Shown here in pieces: positions 42,094-51,072 of a stretch of 64,000 nt of DNA. Position 1 is the stretch's first letter. Each line of letters begins with the position of its first letter. Position numbers and translations under genes: made by a program. Origin of the DNA: Franconibacter pulveris DSM 19144 (GTDB lineage Bacteria > Pseudomonadota > Gammaproteobacteria > Enterobacterales > Enterobacteriaceae); contig KK211224.1 in the NCBI GenBank assembly GCA_000621185.1, positions 1-64,000 on the forward strand, read 5' to 3'. Under the pieces are notes generated by a model that was not told the origin of the DNA, did no database searches, and was given only the letters and a program-made list of their open reading frames with translations.

Positions 42094-42984
42094 ATGACGA
42101 TGAAAGTTGGATTTATTGGCCTTGGCATCATGGGTAAGCCGATGAGTAAAAACCTCATCAAAGCGGGTTATTCGCTGGTGGTTTACGATCACAACTCAGC
42201 CTCGGTTTCTGAGGTGATCTCTGCGGGCGCCGAAACGGCCTCCTCGCCAAAAGAGATTGCCGCGCAGTGCGACGTCGTTATTACCATGCTGCCTAACTCT
42301 CCGCACGTTAAAGAGGTGGCGCTGGGCGAGAACGGCCTCATTGCAGGGGCGCACGCGGGCCTGACGCTTATCGACATGAGCTCAATTGCGCCGCTCGCCA
42401 GCCGTGAAATTAGCGAGGCGTTACAGGCGAAAGGCGTGGGCATGCTGGATGCGCCGGTCAGCGGCGGCGAGCCAAAAGCTATCGACGGCACGCTGTCGGT
42501 GATGGTGGGCGGCGATAAAGCGTTATTCGATAAATACTATGATCTGATGAAAGCGATGGCGGGCTCGGTGGTGCATACCGGCGATATCGGCGCAGGCAAC
42601 GTCACGAAACTCGCAAACCAGGTGATTGTGGCGCTGAACATCGCTGCGATGTCGGAAGCGCTGGTTCTGGCGACCAAAGCGGGCGTCAACCCGGATCTGG
42701 TTTATCAGGCGATTCGCGGCGGCCTTGCGGGCAGCACCGTGCTCGATGCCAAAGCGCCGATGGTAATGGAGCGCAACTTCAAGCCCGGTTTTCGTATCGA
42801 CTTGCATATTAAAGATCTGGCGAACGCGCTGGATACCTCGCACGGTGTGGGCGCGCAGCTGCCGCTGACGGCGGCGGTTATGGAAATGATGCAGGCGTTG
42901 AAGGCGGATGGCCTGGGCACCGCCGACCACAGCGCGCTGGCGTGCTATTACGAAAAGCTGGCGAAAGTCGAAGTCGCAAAATAG
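42094..42984 (+). CDS. garR: Tartronate semialdehyde reductase
   Basis: This 296-residue beta-hydroxyacid dehydrogenase reduces tartronate semialdehyde to D-glycerate with NAD(P)H. The Rossmann motif GLGIMGKPMSKNL, substrate loop DAPVSGGEPKAIDGTL (near 121) and the catalytic lysine in GAGNVTKLANQ (near 170) are present. The first ATG (42094) is better placed behind GAGAG than the ATG two codons on, which corresponds to the E. coli start. Confidence 0.96.
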   Translation: MTMKVGFIGLGIMGKPMSKNLIKAGYSLVVYDHNSASVSEVISAGAETASSPKEIAAQCDVVITMLPNSPHVKEVALGENGLIAGAHAGLTLIDMSSIAPLASREISEALQAKGVGMLDAPVSGGEPKAIDGTLSVMVGGDKALFDKYYDLMKAMAGSVVHTGDIGAGNVTKLANQVIVALNIAAMSEALVLATKAGVNPDLVYQAIRGGLAGSTVLDAKAPMVMERNFKPGFRIDLHIKDLANALDTSHGVGAQLPLTAAVMEMMQALKADGLGTADHSALACYYEKLAKVEVAK

Positions 42985-43001
42985 CGATGAAATAACGACA
43001 G

Positions 43002-43018
43002 GGGCGCCGCTGGCGCCC
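43002..43018 (+). other. Hairpin between garR and garK
   Basis: GGGCGCC-GCT-GGCGCCC forms a tight GC stem in the 60-base gap before garK, with no T-run. It may stabilise upstream mRNA or reduce garK expression. Confidence 0.5.
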
Positions 43019-43044
43019 GGTTATCTCTCCGGTCTGGATTACTT

Positions 43045-44232
43045 ATGAAAATAGTCATTGCACCCGATTCATGGAAAGAAAGTCTCTCCGCCGCCGAGGT
43101 GGCGCAGGCGATTGAAAAAGGTTTTCGCGAAATATTCCCCCATGCTGACTATGTCCGCGTGCCGCTTGCCGATGGCGGCGAGGGGACGGTGGACGCGATG
43201 GTCAGCGCCACGCAGGGCACGACTATCACCACCCGCGTAACGGGGCCGCTCGGGCAGCCGGTGGAAGCCAGCTGGGGGATTTCGGGCGACGGCAACACCG
43301 CGTTTATTGAAATGGCGGAGGCGAGCGGTCTGGCGCTGGTGCCGACTTCGCAGCGCAACCCGCTGTTAACCACCTCGCGCGGCACCGGCGAGCTTATCCT
43401 GGCCGCGCTGGATCGCGGCGTGCGTCATATTCTTATCGGTATTGGCGGCAGCGCCACCAATGACGGCGGGGCGGGCATGGTGCAGGCGCTCGGCGCGAAG
43501 CTCTGCGAGGCTTCCGGCCAGGAGATTGGCCCGGGTGGGGCGTCGCTTGCGAAGCTCGCCCGCATCGATCTCTGCGCGCTTGATAGCCGTTTGCAGGAGT
43601 GCGATATCAAAGTCGCCTGCGACGTGACAAACCCGCTTACCGGCGAGCAAGGCGCTTCGTTTATCTTCGGGCCGCAGAAAGGCGCGGATCCGCAGATGGT
43701 GCGCCACCTGGATGAGTGCCTGGCGCACTACGCGCAGGTTATCCGCAGCGAGTTGCAAAGAGACGTGGACGCCATACCCGGCGCGGGCGCGGCGGGCGGT
43801 ATGGGCGCGGCTTTGATAGCCTTCCTGAATGCAGAACTCCGAAGCGGTATTGAGCTGGTAACAGAAGCGCTGCATCTGGAAAATCATATTCACAACTGCA
43901 CGCTGGTGGTGACGGGGGAAGGGCGCATCGACAGCCAGAGCATTCACGGCAAAGTGCCGGTGGGCGTGGCGCGCATCGCGAAAAAGTATCATAAGCCCGT
44001 TATCGGCATCGCCGGCTCGCTGACGCCTGACGTGGCGGTGGTCCACCAGCATGGGCTGGATGCGGTGTTCAGCGTGCTCAACAGTATCGGCACGCTGGAC
44101 GAGGCGCTGCGCAACGCCGCGGACAACGTTTACCGCTCGGCGAGAAATATCGCCGCCACGCTGCAGGTAGGGATGAGCGTGGCGGAAAAGCAGAGCCAGA
44201 CGGTGAAAGAGTGCGAGCCTGGCGTGCTGTAA
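43045..44232 (+). CDS. garK: Glycerate 2-kinase
   Basis: This 395-residue glycerate kinase (GK type I) phosphorylates D-glycerate to 2-phosphoglycerate, delivering galactarate carbon to glycolysis. The ADGGEGTVDAM (near 35-45), IGGSATNDGGAGMVQALG (near 133-150) and VTGEGRIDSQSIHGK (near 290-304) motifs are present. It is slightly longer than E. coli GarK (381), with extra residues at the C-terminus. It converges on aaeR with a 12-base gap. Confidence 0.97.
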   Translation: MKIVIAPDSWKESLSAAEVAQAIEKGFREIFPHADYVRVPLADGGEGTVDAMVSATQGTTITTRVTGPLGQPVEASWGISGDGNTAFIEMAEASGLALVPTSQRNPLLTTSRGTGELILAALDRGVRHILIGIGGSATNDGGAGMVQALGAKLCEASGQEIGPGGASLAKLARIDLCALDSRLQECDIKVACDVTNPLTGEQGASFIFGPQKGADPQMVRHLDECLAHYAQVIRSELQRDVDAIPGAGAAGGMGAALIAFLNAELRSGIELVTEALHLENHIHNCTLVVTGEGRIDSQSIHGKVPVGVARIAKKYHKPVIGIAGSLTPDVAVVHQHGLDAVFSVLNSIGTLDEALRNAADNVYRSARNIAATLQVGMSVAEKQSQTVKECEPGVL

Positions 44233-44244
44233 ACCCCATTGGTT

Positions 44245-45195
44245 TCAGGCTGGCGGCAACGGCGTTTCCACGCCGTTGCCGGTTCCCCGTATCGTCTGGT
44301 AAACCTGCGCCACCTTCACAAAGTACTCGGTCAGGTAGTTGATGCACACCTGCACCTTCAGCGGCATTTTGTCTTTCTCGGTATAAAGCGCATAAACCGG
44401 ACGCGGGTCGGACTGATAGCGCGGCAATAAGATCTCAAGCTCCCCGCTGTTGATCTCATCGATCACCCACATTAGCGGCACATACGCGATGCCGGCCCCG
44501 GTTTTCACCCAGCGCGCCAGCGTCATCGGGTCGTTGGTGACAAACCGTCCTTGTGGGATCAGACGCGTTGAAATCCCTTCCGGGGCAATCAGTTCAAACT
44601 CGTTGTCGGGCCGCACGCTATATTCAAGCCATGAATGGCTGGCGAGATCGGAAGGCTTTTCCGGCGCGCCGTTCAGGGCCAGATAGCTTTTGGCGGCGCA
44701 GACCACCATCGGCATAGAGCCGAGGCGACGCGAGAAAAGGCTGGAATCCTGCAATGCGCCGACGCGGATAATCAGGTCCAGGCCGTCGGCTATCAGATCC
44801 GGCGCCGGGATGCCGGTCACCAGATTGACCGTCAGGCCCGGGTACTCTCTGAGCATGTCCGCTGTCATGGTCGCCAGCACGTTTTGCGCCATGGTGGAGG
44901 AGCTGCCGATGCGCAGGGTGCCGATAGGCGTATTATTAAACGCATAGAGTTGTTCATGCACTTCCCGCACTTCATGCAGCATGCGGCGGCAACCCTGATA
45001 ATAAATCCTTCCCGCTTCGGTCAGGCCGATGCTGCGGGTGCTGCGGTTGAGCAACTTAACCTGCAGTTCATCCTCAAGTTTTGATACCGTCTGGCTGATA
45101 GAAGAGACGCTCATCTGCAGCTGCCTTGCCGCACTGGTGAAGGAGCCGAGCTCCACCACCCTTGCGAATACGGACATGCGTTTTAGTCGTTCCAT
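44245..45195 (-). CDS. aaeR: LysR-family regulator of the aae efflux genes
   Basis: This 316-residue LysR regulator (also called QseA) controls the divergent aaeXAB genes for export of aromatic carboxylic acids. The N-terminal winged helix is at about 1-60 (SFTSAARQLQMSVSSISQTVSKLEDEL). The effector domain is periplasmic-binding-protein-like. Its last 11 codons include a perfect hairpin in the DNA (44255-44280), and the C-terminal tail is a few residues longer than in E. coli (309). Confidence 0.94.
   Translation of the reverse strand: MERLKRMSVFARVVELGSFTSAARQLQMSVSSISQTVSKLEDELQVKLLNRSTRSIGLTEAGRIYYQGCRRMLHEVREVHEQLYAFNNTPIGTLRIGSSSTMAQNVLATMTADMLREYPGLTVNLVTGIPAPDLIADGLDLIIRVGALQDSSLFSRRLGSMPMVVCAAKSYLALNGAPEKPSDLASHSWLEYSVRPDNEFELIAPEGISTRLIPQGRFVTNDPMTLARWVKTGAGIAYVPLMWVIDEINSGELEILLPRYQSDPRPVYALYTEKDKMPLKVQVCINYLTEYFVKVAQVYQTIRGTGNGVETPLPPA
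44255..44280. other. Perfect hairpin inside the 3' end of aaeR
   Basis: GGCAACGGCGT-TTCC-ACGCCGTTGCC has an 11-bp stem and a tetraloop. It lies within aaeR coding sequence and about 23 bases past the garK stop. It may serve as a processing or termination barrier between convergent transcripts; neither strand has a T-run. Confidence 0.55.
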
Positions 45196-45213
45196 TATTC
45201 ACTCTGGCTTAAA

Positions 45214-45229
45214 AGTGATTTAGATCACA
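45214..45229. promoter_or_regulatory. CRP-like site between aaeR and aaeX
   Basis: AGTGA-TTTAGA-TCACA has one mismatch to the CRP core. It sits 19 bases ahead of the aaeR start codon and about 140 bases before aaeX, so it may act on either gene. The remaining AT-rich gap to 45368 should also contain AaeR sites. Confidence 0.5.
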
Positions 45230-45368
45230 TATCGTAGATAACTTATTATCAGTTACGTTAATATATTATTACTAAGATAACCAACGCCGCGCTCTCTCCC
45301 GGCCATCCAGGCCACCCGGTTGCGGTCTATCGTTAATAATCGTCGCCTGCACAGTAATCAGAGTCATC

Positions 45369-45572
45369 ATGAGTCTATTTCCCGTTATCGTGGTGTTCGG
45401 CCTCTCGTTTCCGCCGATCTTCATCGAGCTTATCTTATCACTGGCGATTTTCTGGCTGGTGCGCCGCCTGCTGGCCCCTACGGGGCTCTATGATTTTGTC
45501 TGGCATCCGGCTCTCTTTAATACGGCGCTTTATTGCTGCCTGTTTTATTTAATATCGCGTCTGTTTGTCTGA
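45369..45572 (+). CDS. aaeX: Small membrane protein AaeX (DUF1656)
   Basis: This 67-residue protein has two hydrophobic helices (about 8-30 and 48-66). It is the first gene of aaeX-aaeA-aaeB and belongs to the DUF1656 family found beside such efflux pairs. Its exact role is unknown. Confidence 0.93.
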   Translation: MSLFPVIVVFGLSFPPIFIELILSLAIFWLVRRLLAPTGLYDFVWHPALFNTALYCCLFYLISRLFV

Positions 45573-45579
45573 GGTTGAT

Positions 45580-46512
45580 GTGAAAACGCTTACAAGAACA
45601 CTCTCCCGTACTGCGATTACCCTGGTGCTGGTCATCCTGGCTTTCATCGCGATTTTTCGCGCCTGGGTTTATTACACCGAATCCCCGTGGACGCGCGACG
45701 CCCGTTTTAGCGCCGACGTGGTAGCCATCGCGCCCGATGTCGCCGGGCTTGTCACTGCCGTTAACGTCCACGACAACCAGCTGGTGAAAAAAGGTCAGGT
45801 GCTGTTTACCATCGACCAGCCGCGCTACCAGAAAGCGCTGGAAGAAGCCGAGGCGGACGTCGCCTATTACGACGCGCTGGCCGGCGAAAAACGTCGCGAA
45901 GCGGGCCGCCGCAACCGTCTTGGCATACAGGCGATGTCGCGCGAGGAGATCGATCAGTCTAACAACGTCTTGCAGACTGTGCTGCATCAGCTGGCGAAAG
46001 CGCAGGCGACCCGGGACCTGGCGAAACTCGATTTAGAGCGCACGGTTATCCGCGCGCCAGCCGACGGCTGGGTCACCAACCTGAACGTCTACGCCGGCGA
46101 GTTTATTACCCGCGGCTCTACCGCCGTGGCGCTGGTTAAACAGAACACATTCTATGTGCTGGCCTATATGGAAGAGACCAAGCTTGAAGGCGTGCGCCCA
46201 GGCTATCGCGCAGAGATTACGCCGCTTGGCAGCAACTCGGTGCTGCATGGCACCGTCGACAGCGTGGCGGCAGGCGTGACCAACGCCAGCAGCACGCGTG
46301 ACGACAAAGGCATGGCGTCGGTGGACTCCAACCTGGAGTGGGTGCGCCTTGCGCAGCGCGTGCCGGTGCGTATCCACCTCGATCAACAAACGGGGAACCT
46401 CTTCCCGGCGGGCACGACCGCAACGGTAGTGATCACCGGCGAAAAAGACAGGGACCGCAGCCAGGAATCGCCTTTTAACAAGCTGATGCATCGGCTGCGC
46501 GAATTCGGTTAA
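45580..46512 (+). CDS. aaeA: Aromatic carboxylate efflux, membrane-fusion subunit
   Basis: This 310-residue adaptor (HlyD/EmrA type) has an N-terminal TM helix (about 12-32), a lipoyl-like domain and a coiled-coil hairpin, and pairs with AaeB. The start is GTG at 45580, behind GAGG, and gives exactly the E. coli length. The upstream ATG at 45578 is out of frame and meets a stop at once (ATGTGA). The gap to aaeX is 7 bases and to aaeB 5. Confidence 0.94.
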   Translation: MKTLTRTLSRTAITLVLVILAFIAIFRAWVYYTESPWTRDARFSADVVAIAPDVAGLVTAVNVHDNQLVKKGQVLFTIDQPRYQKALEEAEADVAYYDALAGEKRREAGRRNRLGIQAMSREEIDQSNNVLQTVLHQLAKAQATRDLAKLDLERTVIRAPADGWVTNLNVYAGEFITRGSTAVALVKQNTFYVLAYMEETKLEGVRPGYRAEITPLGSNSVLHGTVDSVAAGVTNASSTRDDKGMASVDSNLEWVRLAQRVPVRIHLDQQTGNLFPAGTTATVVITGEKDRDRSQESPFNKLMHRLREFG

Positions 46513-46517
46513 TCGTT

Positions 46518-48485
46518 ATGGGCATCCTCTCTATCGCGCCGCAGCATGTGCGCTTCGCCATTAAGCTCGCCACCGCCATTGTGCTGGCGCTTTTTGTCGG
46601 CTTTCACTTCCAGCTTGAGACGCCGCGCTGGGCGGTGCTGACCGCCGCCATCGTCGCGGCGGGGCCCGCCTTCGCCGCAGGCGGCGAGCCGTGGTCTGGC
46701 GCTATCCGCTATCGTGGCATGCTGCGCATCGTCGGCACCTTTATCGGCTGTATCGCGGCGCTGGTGATTATTATCTCGATGATCCGCGCGCCGGTGGTGA
46801 TGCTGATGGTCTGCTGCATCTGGGCGGGCTTCTGTACGTGGATTTCATCGCTGGTAAAAGTGGAGAACTCTTACGCCTGGGGGCTGGCGGGCTACACGGC
46901 GCTCATCATCGTCATCACTATTCAGACTGCGCCGCTCTCCACGCCGCAGTTTGCGGTGGAGCGTTGCAGCGAGATAGTGATAGGTATTTTTTGCGCCATC
47001 GTCGCCGACCTGCTCTTTTCTCCGCGCTCCATTAAGCGAGAAATCGACCGGGAGCTGGACAGCCTGCTGGTGGCGCAGTTCCAGCTTATGCAGCTTTGCA
47101 TTAACCACGGCGACAGCGAAGCGCTGGATAAAGCCTGGGGCGCGCTGGTGCGCCGCACCACCGCGCTGGAGGGAATGCGCACCAACCTGAAGATTGAATC
47201 GTCGCGCTGGGCGCGGGCTAACCGCCGGTTGAAGGCGCTTAATACCGTGTCGTTGACGATGATTACTCAGGCGTGCGAAACCTGGCTTATTCAGAACAGT
47301 CGGCCGGAGGCTATCGCGCCCGAGTACCGTGAGCTGTTCGCCGAGCCGGTGGAAACGGCGGCTGACGTGCATAAGCGGCTTAAGTTTATGCGTCGCGTCA
47401 TGGCCTGGACTGGTGAGCACGATACGCCAGTCACTATCTATAGCTGGATCGGCGCCGCGACCCGCTACCTGTTGCTGAAACGCGGGGTGATTACCAACGC
47501 GAAAATCAGCGCGGTGGAAGAGGAGGTGCTGAGCGGTGAGGTGGTGGTGAGACCGGTTTCGGCAGAACGTCACCACGCCATGATTAACTTCTGGCGTACT
47601 ACCGTTTCCTGCCTGCTGGGCGCGCTGTTCTGGCTGTGGACCGGCTGGACCTCCGGCAGCGGCGCGATGGTGATGATTGCCGTCGTTACGGCGCTTGCCA
47701 TGCGTCTGCCGAATCCGCGCATGGTCGCGCTCGACTTCGTCTATGGCATGCTGGCGGCGCTGCCGCTCGGGGCGTTCTATTTCCTTGTGCTTATCCCTGC
47801 CACCCAGCAAAGCATGCTGCTGCTCTGCATCAGCCTTGCGCTGCTTGGCTTTTTCATTGGCGTTGAAGTGCAGAAGCGGCGGCTCGGGTCGATGGGGGCG
47901 CTTGCAGGAACGATTAACATCATCGTGCTGGATAACCCGATGACCTTTCACTTCAGCCAGTTCCTCGACAGCGCTCTGGGGCAACTGGTGGGCTGTATGC
48001 TGGCGATGATGGTGATTCTGGTTATCCGGGATAACTCACAGGCGCAAACCGGGCGTACGCTACTTAACCAGTTTGTCTCGGCGGCAGTCTCGTCGTTAAC
48101 CACCAATAAGGCGCGCCGCCGCGAGAACCATCTGCCGGCGCTTTATCAACAGCTTTTTCTGTTGCTGAATAAATTCCCCGGCGATGTGGCGAAATTCCGC
48201 CTGGCGCTGAACCTGATTATCGCGCATCAGCGTCTGCGGGAGGTACCCATTCCTGTGAATGCGGATCTCTCCGCGTTTCACCGCCAGCTGCGCAATACCG
48301 CCGATCGGGTGATTGCCGCAAGAAGCGTAGATAAGCGTCGTCAAACCTTTAAGCAACTGCTGGATGAGCTGGATATCTACCAGGAGAAACTGCGCGTCTG
48401 GGAGGCGCCGCTGCAGGTTACCGAGCCGGTGAAGCGCCTTACCACGATGCTGCATAAGTATCAGCATGCCCTGACGGACCGCTGA
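46518..48485 (+). CDS. aaeB: Aromatic carboxylate efflux, inner-membrane subunit
   Basis: This 655-residue transporter of the AaeB/FUSC family has two blocks of about five or six TM helices (about 12-165 and 365-505) separated by cytoplasmic domains. It exports p-hydroxybenzoate and related weak acids as a metabolic relief valve. It ends the aaeXAB operon at a clear terminator. Confidence 0.96.
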   Translation: MGILSIAPQHVRFAIKLATAIVLALFVGFHFQLETPRWAVLTAAIVAAGPAFAAGGEPWSGAIRYRGMLRIVGTFIGCIAALVIIISMIRAPVVMLMVCCIWAGFCTWISSLVKVENSYAWGLAGYTALIIVITIQTAPLSTPQFAVERCSEIVIGIFCAIVADLLFSPRSIKREIDRELDSLLVAQFQLMQLCINHGDSEALDKAWGALVRRTTALEGMRTNLKIESSRWARANRRLKALNTVSLTMITQACETWLIQNSRPEAIAPEYRELFAEPVETAADVHKRLKFMRRVMAWTGEHDTPVTIYSWIGAATRYLLLKRGVITNAKISAVEEEVLSGEVVVRPVSAERHHAMINFWRTTVSCLLGALFWLWTGWTSGSGAMVMIAVVTALAMRLPNPRMVALDFVYGMLAALPLGAFYFLVLIPATQQSMLLLCISLALLGFFIGVEVQKRRLGSMGALAGTINIIVLDNPMTFHFSQFLDSALGQLVGCMLAMMVILVIRDNSQAQTGRTLLNQFVSAAVSSLTTNKARRRENHLPALYQQLFLLLNKFPGDVAKFRLALNLIIAHQRLREVPIPVNADLSAFHRQLRNTADRVIAARSVDKRRQTFKQLLDELDIYQEKLRVWEAPLQVTEPVKRLTTMLHKYQHALTDR

Positions 48486-48507
48486 TTTTCATCCGTTTTC
48501 CCCTCCG

Positions 48508-48536
48508 GACCGACGCCAGAAGCGTCGGTTTTTTTG
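48508..48536 (+). terminator. aaeXAB terminator
   Basis: ACCGACGC-CAGAA-GCGTCGGT is followed by TTTTTTTG, 23 bases past aaeB. Confidence 0.92.
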
Positions 48537-48584
48537 TAGCTATACTTACGCAAGACGACAGGACACAACGGTCAGGAGGAGAAG

Positions 48585-50039
48585 ATGACGATGCAAACCC
48601 TGGCGGATAACGCCCTTTTTCAGACAGGCTATCTGGTTGATGGCACATGGCATACCGCAGCAAGCACCTTCGATGTGCTTAACCCGGCCACAGGCGAGGT
48701 GGTAGCGAAAGTCGCTAAGGCAGGCAAGAAAGAGACCGAAGCGGCGATTGCCGCCGCGAGCCGCGCTTTTCCGGCCTGGCGGGCAAAGACGGCGAAAGAA
48801 CGCTCAGAAATCCTTTACCGTTGGTACCAGCTGATCATTGAGAACAAAAGCTGGCTTGGCGAGCTGATGACCACCGAGCAGGGGAAACCCCGCAAGGAGG
48901 CGGAAGGCGAGGTGGAGTACGCCGCAAGCTTTATTCAGTGGTTCGCCGAGCAGGCCAAGCGCGCCAACGGCGAGATAATCCCGCCCATTAAGCCGGGTTC
49001 CCGCATTCTGGCGACCCGAGAGCCGGTGGGCGTCGTGGCGGCCATTACGCCCTGGAACTTCCCGATGGCAATGCTGACCCGCAAGCTTGGTCCGGCGCTC
49101 GCCGCAGGCTGCACCGGGGTGATTAAGCCCGCCAACAATACGCCGCTTTCCGCTTTCGCGCTGCTGGCGCTGGCTAAGCAGGCGGGGGTGCCGGACGGCG
49201 TGCTCAATGCCGTGGCGGGCAACACCTCGGAAATCAGCGACGCCATTATGGCCAGCCCGCAGGTGCGTAAAATCTCCTTCACCGGTTCTACCGCCGTGGG
49301 GAAAACGCTGATGCGCAACGCGGCGGAAACCATGAAGAAGGTCTCCATGGAGCTTGGCGGCAACGCGCCTTATATCGTTTTTGACGACGCCGATATCGAC
49401 GCGGCGGTAAAAGGGGCTATCGCCAATAAATTCCGTAATGCAGGCCAGGTATGCGTAAGCGTGAACCGCTTTTTTATTCAGGACGGGATTTACGAGCGCT
49501 TCGTGAATCAGCTGGCGGAAGCGGTTAAGGCGCTTAAAGTCGGCAACGGCATGGATGACGGCGTGGTCGTCGGCCCGCTGATTGAGCAATCGGCCGTGGA
49601 TAAAGTACGCGAACACGTTGAAGACGCGGTAGCGAAAGGGGCAAAAGTGCTGGTGGGCGGCAAGCCGCACGAACTGGGCGGCAACTTCTGGCAACCTACC
49701 GTCCTGATTGATGCTAACGACGAAATGAAGCTTGCGCAGGAAGAGACGTTTGGCCCGCTGGCGGCCTGCTTCCGTTTTAAAACGGAAGAGGAGGTGATTC
49801 AGCGCGCCAACAATACCCCTTATGGCCTTGCGGCTTACTTCTACACGCAAAACTTGCAACGCGTTTTCCGCGTTTCCCAGCAGATTGAGAGCGGCATGAT
49901 TGGCATTAACGAATGTGCGGTATCAACGGAACTGGGGCCGTTTGGCGGAGTAAAAGAGTCAGGTCTGGGACGCGAAGGGTCAGTGCTGGGGCTGGAAGAG
50001 TTTATGGAAGTGAAAACCCTGCATCTGGGCGGACTCTGA
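48585..50039 (+). CDS. NAD(P)-dependent aldehyde dehydrogenase, succinate-semialdehyde type
   Basis: This 484-residue enzyme resembles GabD-type semialdehyde dehydrogenases. The cofactor motif FTGSTAVGKTL is near 231, the catalytic glutamate in MELGGNAPY near 255, and the catalytic cysteine in AGQVCVS near 289. The second cysteine seen in GabD (CVC) is serine here. AGGAGGAG precedes the ATG. It sits alone between aaeB and yhcO, where E. coli K-12 has no such gene as I recall. The substrate could be succinate semialdehyde, alpha-ketoglutarate semialdehyde or an aromatic aldehyde; the sequence does not decide. Confidence 0.9.
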   Translation: MTMQTLADNALFQTGYLVDGTWHTAASTFDVLNPATGEVVAKVAKAGKKETEAAIAAASRAFPAWRAKTAKERSEILYRWYQLIIENKSWLGELMTTEQGKPRKEAEGEVEYAASFIQWFAEQAKRANGEIIPPIKPGSRILATREPVGVVAAITPWNFPMAMLTRKLGPALAAGCTGVIKPANNTPLSAFALLALAKQAGVPDGVLNAVAGNTSEISDAIMASPQVRKISFTGSTAVGKTLMRNAAETMKKVSMELGGNAPYIVFDDADIDAAVKGAIANKFRNAGQVCVSVNRFFIQDGIYERFVNQLAEAVKALKVGNGMDDGVVVGPLIEQSAVDKVREHVEDAVAKGAKVLVGGKPHELGGNFWQPTVLIDANDEMKLAQEETFGPLAACFRFKTEEEVIQRANNTPYGLAAYFYTQNLQRVFRVSQQIESGMIGINECAVSTELGPFGGVKESGLGREGSVLGLEEFMEVKTLHLGGL

Positions 50040-50084
50040 AACAGAGGGCGGCCTGCGGGCCGCTCCATAGACCGGTGACGCAGC

Positions 50085-50363
50085 ATGAAAATCTACACCT
50101 TCGATTTCGATGAAATTACCGATCAGGCGGATTTTTACCGGGAGTTTTCCCGCACCTTTGGTCTGGCCAAAAATCAGGTAAACGATCTGGATGCGCTATG
50201 GGAGGTGGTAACTGAAGGGGGATTGCCGCTACCGCTGGAGATAGAGTTTGTGCATCTGGGAGAGGAGCAGCGTCGGCGTTATGGGGCGCTGATTTTGCTT
50301 TTTGACGAAGCAGAAGAGGAGCTGGAAGGTCAGCTCCGCTTCAATGTACGTCATTCAACATAG
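50085..50363 (+). CDS. yhcO: Barstar-family protein YhcO
   Basis: This 92-residue acidic protein has the barstar (ribonuclease inhibitor) fold, recognised by the [10 protein letters not shown] start, the central [21 protein letters not shown] region and a C-terminal acidic helix. No barnase-like ribonuclease is encoded nearby. Its position next to yhcN and aaeB is as in E. coli. Its cellular target is unknown. Confidence 0.92.
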   Translation: MKIYTFDFDEITDQADFYREFSRTFGLAKNQVNDLDALWEVVTEGGLPLPLEIEFVHLGEEQRRRYGALILLFDEAEEELEGQLRFNVRHST

Positions 50364-50375
50364 GACAGGCACTTA

Positions 50376-50401
50376 AAAAGGCCCCTGCGAAAACAGGGGC
50401 A
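50376..50401 (-). terminator. yhcN terminator
   Basis: GCCCCTG and CAGGGGC (50381-50400) form a stem followed by CTTTTTAAG on the minus strand, 25 bases past the distal yhcN paralogue. It may also act weakly on yhcO. Confidence 0.8.
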
Positions 50402-50425
50402 AGTCGTCAGACAAGACGACGAGGG

Positions 50426-50692
50426 TTACTTATACAGTTCAGCGGTGGCGTGCCAGTGGTCACCCTGAGTCAGTTCAGTGATGCGATAGCTGCTGGCGCC
50501 TTCTTTTTCCGCTTTTTCCGCCAGCTGCTGGCGAATATCCATCGGCGCGCCCGTTACCTGAGTGACAGAAACGCTGCCCATCGGCTGGAGGTTTTGCGCC
50601 TGCTGGGTGTTGACTTGTTGTACTGCGGCGCTGGCGCCAAAAGAGATAATTGAGGCCAGGCCCAGGGCTGCGATGGTAAATGGGGTTTTCAT
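50426..50692 (-). CDS. YhcN/BhsA-family small periplasmic protein (copy 2)
   Basis: This 88-residue protein has a Sec signal peptide (cleavage after ASA near residue 22) and a DUF1471 domain ending in GDHWHATAELYK. Members of this family are stress-induced periplasmic proteins that affect biofilm and acid or peroxide response. It is about 50% identical by eye to the neighbouring copy at 50809-51072 and lies 116 bases downstream of it on the same strand, so it is a tandem paralogue. Which of the two is the true yhcN orthologue was not resolved. Confidence 0.88.
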   Translation of the reverse strand: MKTPFTIAALGLASIISFGASAAVQQVNTQQAQNLQPMGSVSVTQVTGAPMDIRQQLAEKAEKEGASSYRITELTQGDHWHATAELYK

Positions 50693-50717
50693 TGTCTTAA
50701 CTCCTCGTCAAAGCACC

Positions 50718-50764
50718 CAACGGCCGGAAGGGTTGAAACGCTATTTTTCTGCTTGAGGCCGTTG
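50718..50764 (-). other. Inverted repeat between the two yhcN copies
   Basis: CAACGGCC (50718-50725) and GGCCGTTG (50757-50764) are a perfect 8-bp inverted repeat with a 31-base loop in the leader of the distal copy. No T-run follows. It may fold in the mRNA or bind a regulator. Confidence 0.4.
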
Positions 50765-50808
50765 CGTGCGTTTATGGCTATTCAGAACTTTTACTTTTAA
50801 CGTGTTGT

Positions 50809-51072
50809 TTATTTGTAGAGCTCAGCGGTAGCGTGCCAGTGGTCGCCGGTACGCGCTTCGATGATGCGATAAGAAGACGCGCCTTTTTCCTGCGCTTTCT
50901 GATCCAGCATTTCACGCATATCCATCGGGACGCTGCCTACCGCGTCAACGGTGACAGTACCGATAGCCTGGCGGTTTTGCGCCTGGTCGGCATTGATGGA
51001 AGATGCTGCGAAAGCACCGAAAGAAAGCACAGAAAGAACGGTTGCGGCTGCTACGGTAGATTTAATGTTCAT
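50809..51072 (-). CDS. yhcN: YhcN-family small periplasmic protein (copy 1)
   Basis: This 87-residue DUF1471 protein has a Sec signal peptide (MNIKSTVAAATVLSVLSFGA, cleavage after AFA near 23). The mature domain shares GASSYRI and the final GDHWHATAELYK with the second copy. The ATG at 51072 follows GACGAGG; a start at 51144 would place 24 odd residues before the signal. Expression probably starts at the promoter at 51129-51141. Length and position fit E. coli yhcN. Confidence 0.9.
   Translation of the reverse strand: MNIKSTVAAATVLSVLSFGAFAASSINADQAQNRQAIGTVTVDAVGSVPMDMREMLDQKAQEKGASSYRIIEARTGDHWHATAELYK

Noticed and set aside
46845-47984. 379-codon minus-strand frame opposite aaeB
   Set aside because: Extreme histidine, arginine and glutamine content and complete overlap with aaeB.
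48804-49859. 351-codon minus-strand frame opposite the aldehyde dehydrogenase
   Set aside because: Complete antisense overlap with an intact enzyme; no start-site support.
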